From assembly GCA_026545765.1 (NCBI GenBank), contig CM048839.1, positions 17,670,566 to 17,734,565 on the forward strand: 64,000 nucleotides of DNA, read 5' to 3'. Origin of the DNA: Plantago major (lineage: Eukaryota > Streptophyta > Magnoliopsida > Lamiales > Plantaginaceae). Below, in pieces: positions 59,693 to 64,000 of the stretch. Positions within the stretch are counted from its first letter, which is position 1. Each line of letters starts with the position of its first letter. Under the pieces are notes generated by a model that did not search any database, had not been told where the DNA came from, and saw nothing but the letters and a program-made list of their open reading frames with translations. Position numbers and translations under genes: made by a program.

Positions 59693-60990
59693 CTGTGTTT
59701 TGAAACTTGACCGACGTCAATCTACTTACCCATCAGAGGAGTGCTCAATCGGCCAACTCGCCAACCTATAAAAAATATTTTTAAAAATAAAACATAATGT
59801 ATGTCTTAAAAATTCAACATATACATTTTTTACCTATAAAAAAGATAGAAAACATTGCACAAAACGACATATGCCTCAATTCCAAACACAAAGTCACCAT
59901 AACTCCATAACATTGAGTTCAAAATAACAAATAACATTAAAGCACGGGAGAAGAATGAGCTGCAAAAAAGGAAAAGGAAGAAGACTGAAAAGGAAAAGGA
60001 ATCGATTAGAACTTTTGTTGTGACGGGTTTTTGATTTTTTTTTTTTAGAAACCCGGGTGGAACCGGGTTTTTACCGGTTCCGCCGGGTTTTTACCAAAAT
60101 CCAATTTTTTCCGGTTTTGGGGAGTTTTCGGCCCGGACCCCCTCGGAGTCGCGGTTGAACCGGGTCGACCCGCCGGGTTTCATAACAAGGCTCCATGAAA
60201 AATGAAAATCAAACAAGTCTTTATTTAAATCGCCACGTGTCAGAATTTAACTCAATTAACAGTATTATTAACAGGGTAATTAGCAGTGAATCTAAAGCGG
60301 TGTTCAGTCCCTATATGTATCTTGAAACCCAATAAATGTACTCAAAACCTATTAGAATGTATCTGGATTGGTATTAAGAAAAAAGTCATGTGCTTGGATC
60401 GTATGGCGCCACACCATGTACTGGCCTGTGTTTTGAAACTCGGACCCGGACGTTGACCCGGCCTACCTACTGTAGGAGGTTCAACCGGGTCAACTCGGGT
60501 CAACCTATAAAAAATATTTTTAAAAATAAAACATAATGTATGCCTTAAAAAATCAACATATACATTTTTTACCTTAAAAAAAGATAGAAAACATTGCATA
60601 AACGACATATGCCTCAATTCCAAACACAAAGTCACCATAACTCCATAACATTGAGTTCAAAATAACAAATAACATTAAAGCACGGGAGAAGAACGGGAGA
60701 AGAATGAGCTACAAAAAAGCAAAAGGAAGAAGACTGAAAAGGAAAAGGAACTGAGCGATTAGGGCTTTTGTTGTGATTGGGGTTTTTTGATTTTTTTGAT
60801 TTTTTTTCTTTTTTTTTTTTTTTTTAGAAACCCGGGTGGAACCGGGGTTTTACCGGGTGGAACCGGTTTTTAACCGGTTCCGCCGGGTTTTTACCAAAAC
60901 CCAATTTTTTCCGGTTTTGGGGGGTTTTCGGCCCGGACCCCCTCCGAGTCGCGGTTGAACCGGGTCGACCCGCCGGGTTTCATAACAAGG
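59693..60990. mobile_element. Composite hAT-like element: two copies inside one target duplication
   Basis: Copy A (59693-60190, 498 bp) and copy B (60425-60990, 566 bp) are close relatives in the same orientation. Each begins CTGTGTTTTGAAACT and ends GGGTTTCATAACAAGG, which are inverted ends (CCTTGTTATGAAACCC on the other strand). Both share an AACCTATAAAAAATATTTTT block, an ACATTGAGTTCAAAATAAC block and a final GGTTGAACCGGGTCGACCCG block. The 8-bp CTTGGAGT occurs just before A (59685-59692) and just after B (60991-60998), but not at the inner ends. So A, the 234-bp spacer and B behave as one insertion. Confidence 0.8.
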
Positions 60991-61312
60991 CTTGGAGTGT
61001 ACAAGAGTATTATCTGTGGAATTAAGAATTGGAAACGTTTTAAAGAAATAGGGATAGGGCCTTGACCTTTTCCAATTCCAACAAGGATACAAAAGAAAAC
61101 GATCGTCTTGTGTTGTGTCTTTACTCATTAGCCTCTCTTGTCTTGTCGTCTTATTTGTATTTCACTTAACAAACCATCTTTTAAGTTAGGATATAGTTTT
61201 AGGAAAGTATTTATAACTCTAAGTTACCCCTATAAGTTATAGGATTAGGATTTTTACTAAAAGGAACTTTAAATTACTCCCTCCCTCATTGACGGTTTCA
61301 TGCAAATACTTA

Positions 61313-61558
61313 AGAGTAAGTCTCCTGGAAGACGGTCTCTAAATAATTTATATAGAAACGGATCTATATTTTCAAAAAAATCATCGATGTTATTAATCAA
61401 AACACATATGTTCTCAACTTTGGTGTTTTTTCATATTATAACATGACTTATTTCGTTAACAACATAGACGTTTTGATTAATAACATTGATAGTTTTATTG
61501 ATAACATAGTTTGTCTCTTGATAAGTTATACAGAGACCGTCTCTAATGAAACTTTGTG
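61313..61558. mobile_element. Mutator-like MITE (246 bp) with AGACGGTCTCT ends
   Basis: AATACTTA flanks both ends (61305-61312 and 61559-61566), extending to 8 of 9 bases if one more position is counted; a 9-bp duplication is typical of Mutator-like elements. The ends contain AAGACGGTCTCT at the left and AGAGACCGTCTCT at the right, with outer words AGTCTCCTGG and CAAAGTTTCATT matching imperfectly. The interior repeats a TTATTGATAACAT or ATTAATCAAAAC word and codes for nothing. Confidence 0.78.
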
Positions 61559-61566
61559 AATACTTA

Positions 61567-64000
61567 ATTCTGAAATGCGTATTATATACTTTGCTTCCAA
61601 TAATGCCGCAATTACTAGTTAGTTGTTGATTTAAGTAACACGAAGACTATTCCGTATCAGTAAATAATATATGACACGAGTAGTCAAGATTCTTCTTATA
61701 ATACTCCGAGTTAGAGCTCGGTCAAGTTGAATTAGAATCGAGCATTGATCGAACTTTTTCACGAGGATCGAAAACAGATTTCATAAAGTAACATCCTTGG
61801 CTAATACTCTCCGAAGAAAGTTTGCAATATCAAATAATGGAAATAACTAATTTACTACTATAAACAAATACTTGAACCAAAGTGAAACTTGTATTCAGTA
61901 AATCTATAACTTATAGTGTGGAAAGGAGGCCAGTAAAATTTTAAATTGAGTTAATGTTAGTTTTCTTGGTGTAAGTGTTTGTTGAGTTTATATGTATTTT
62001 ATATTGTTGGTCGTACGACTAAAATTCCACATCGTTAACATATTAGAGATACAGTAGTATAGAGAGTAAAGAAATATCGAATTTGTAAGACACTATATGG
62101 TCGTAATAACCCAGAAACAAAATCAACTCGACCGTGTCACAAGCACAACCAATAAGTATGAATGTGAAATTCAAATCTTCAAGGGAATTGAAGTGAAGAG
62201 AGCAATGTATGGACTCATTGTTAACCTGCAAAAGCACCAAGAAACTTCTGTTTTATCATATTATGAAGCCCTATAAACAAATGGATTCCAATTGTATCTT
62301 GTCAATGTCAAACTCAAAAGATCGATTAAGTTAAAAAGTGTTGTGTAATCTATGCCATTTTGGAGTTAGTGATGCTCCAATATTTCTAATCATTCTGACA
62401 GACATGCTCTCGGGTGTCATGAATAATTGAGCTAAGCTAGCTCCAACAATTATAGTTTAATTATACTAATCGAACATAGCAAAAAACAGACATCCTTGCT
62501 TAGTTTACTCAAATTGTTGCCCAAGATTCAATGCTCTACTGAGATTTTCCTCAAAATTATTCACTAGTTATCAGACACAAGATTAGGTTATAAGCTAGAT
62601 TCCAGGCTCTTTATCCAACCTCCAAGTTGCTTGTTCCGAAATTCAAAGGCTTATGAAATGGTCTAATCCGGTCTGTAGAAGTATTTTTCCAAACATTTAC
62701 GGTTAATCCTATCCCGTATCTCCTCGTTTCAAATAACTAAGACTAGTTTGAATTCAGCAAAAAAAAAAGAAGAAAAAAAAAAGAGGAAGAACCAATTAAT
62801 CAGTAGACAGTTGTTCATTCAAGTCTAGTTACAAGAAATGAAACACAAAGTTCCATACTATATATTTCTTGGTTGAAGAAGACAAAACAGAAGCAAATTT
62901 AAGTATGTTCCAAATTTGTACCACAAAGGAAATAGTAACATATAATGTGGTGTCATAACATCACATAAATCAGCTTTTGCAGAGGTAACAATAAGCATGC
63001 TCTAATGGATTATCTGAAATCATAATAAGCAAATAATTTCCTATGAGTAAAGCTTACAAAAAATAGAACTGTCAATACAAGCCAAAGAACTTTCCAAGAC
63101 TGATTTTGAGAAGACAATAATTTTCACAAGACAGGTTTCTTTCAAATTCAAAAGTTAAATATACAAATTAACAGAATCTTTCTTTCTTCTGTTGTTCACT
63201 TGTAGTACTCCTCCATCAGAAAATGTGCATGCATCAAGGACTGAACATTGTGCATCGAAACACACACAGAAAGATGTTAAAAAAAAAAGAAAAAGACTTA
63301 TGGGGTGCTGTGTGTAGTTTTAGAAAAGTATTAGAATCTCACAAATAGACATGAAAAGTTGAAGTTTCCAAAGGGATCTGGACAAGTGAGTCAAGGCCAA
63401 TCATATATGGATAGTTTGCAGAAAGCTATTTATCTTTTCTTGTCCAATTACAAGTAAAGTGACACCAAGTGCATGAATTATCTCTGTATCATGAATATAT
63501 AGGGGTTGTAGCTAGCCAACATTAGCCATGAGCAATTGGTCCATTCTGTCCCAATGGCTTCCCTTCATTCCCCACCAACGGTAATGACTCGTTTGGCCAT
63601 ATGTTGTTGCAAGGTTGTTGCACTGTCTCACAGAGGCGTGGCAGCACTTTGTCTGCGGTCGTATGGTACTGATAGTCTGATATGTCCTATAGATGTGATT
63701 TTGCCGAGTTCACTTGGCTGGTAACTAGTAAGTTAACTCATAAGCAGTTGAGTTAAAAAGTTAGATATAGCCAGCACATAGATTTTAAGTTAATCATAAG
63801 TCCGGTTTAGGTAAAAAAAAAAATCTGCATATGATAACTGATCTTTAGGCTAAAAGAAGAATGAAATGAAGATAAGTGGTGGAGAAAGAAATTGGTGTAT
63901 ACTTCCAGCCATTGATGTTGTTCATGGAACCTACAGAGTTTGCAACATAGCAACTGACATTTACTCATAAGAACTCCAAAAACTGAATGATCTGGGAATT
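61567..64000. other. Intergenic to window end, no gene recognised
   Basis: AT-rich sequence with a purine run (AAAAAAAAGAAGAAAAAAAA, 62760-62779) and scattered short frames, none with a recognisable domain. The last kilobase is less AT-rich in places and could be flank of a gene beyond the window. Confidence 0.45.

Noticed and set aside
60850..61128. 92-residue minus-strand frame near the second hAT-like copy
   Set aside because: It reads the GGTTGAACCGGGTC terminal repeat and flank; the protein is repetitive and without a domain.
63536..63724. Short frame near the window end
   Set aside because: No recognisable domain, no promoter features, no homologue recalled; too short to call.

Overview
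The window is nuclear DNA from a flowering plant, almost certainly a eudicot. It is AT-rich with long intergenic spacers, has intron-split genes with GT..AG borders, and carries plant-specific families: PADRE/DUF4228, CASP-like, MIP1-type DUF547, PR-1, B3 and PLS-class PPR. The repeats are also plant-type: a RNase H-bearing LINE, CACTA, hAT, Stowaway and Tourist-like MITEs, a TRIM and a Sirevirus-like LTR end. The sequence alone does not fix a species.

Layout. 1-4891: 3' part of a decayed LINE with an ATGA-overlapped ORF1/ORF2 pair and a poly(A) tail. 6605-8021 (+): three-exon CASP-like membrane protein of the 5C subgroup, rebuilt from splice sites. 8640-10336: Stowaway-type MITE sequence, including one intact copy with a TA duplication. 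10493-12013 (+): frameshifted PPR pseudogene. 12378-16499 (-): multi-exon B3-domain gene or relic with a duplicated, stop-containing upstream exon. 17366-21330: inverted repeats, then the 3' end of a Sirevirus-like element. 22615-23055 (+) and 42963-43388 (+): two intronless PADRE-domain paralogues about 20 kb apart. Between them lie a hAT-like element carrying a gene fragment (25512-26336), a complete 336-bp TRIM (27579-27914), several MITEs and a 3.55-kb CACTA element (32076-35627) with transposon-gene remnants. 44777-45775: long-terminal-inverted-repeat element with an array of AGCTCC hairpins. 47250-48610: a diverged tandem array of about 100-bp units. 50081-50929: hAT-like element with a perfect 8-bp duplication. 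52021-52518 (+): secreted PR-1 of the STS14 type. 53185-56630 (-): complete 11-exon MIP1-like DUF547 gene, convergent with PR-1. 59693-60990: two related hAT-like copies lying inside a single target duplication. 61313-61558: small Mutator-like MITE. The rest shows no recognisable gene.

Five host genes look intact: CASPL5C, the two PADRE genes, the PR-1 gene and the MIP1-like gene. They are unrelated in function except that PADRE and PR-1 families are both typical stress or defence families. No operon-like or cluster logic is visible. The window is mainly informative as a record of transposon activity. I found no convincing wholly new biological system; the best candidates for a second look are in the findings.
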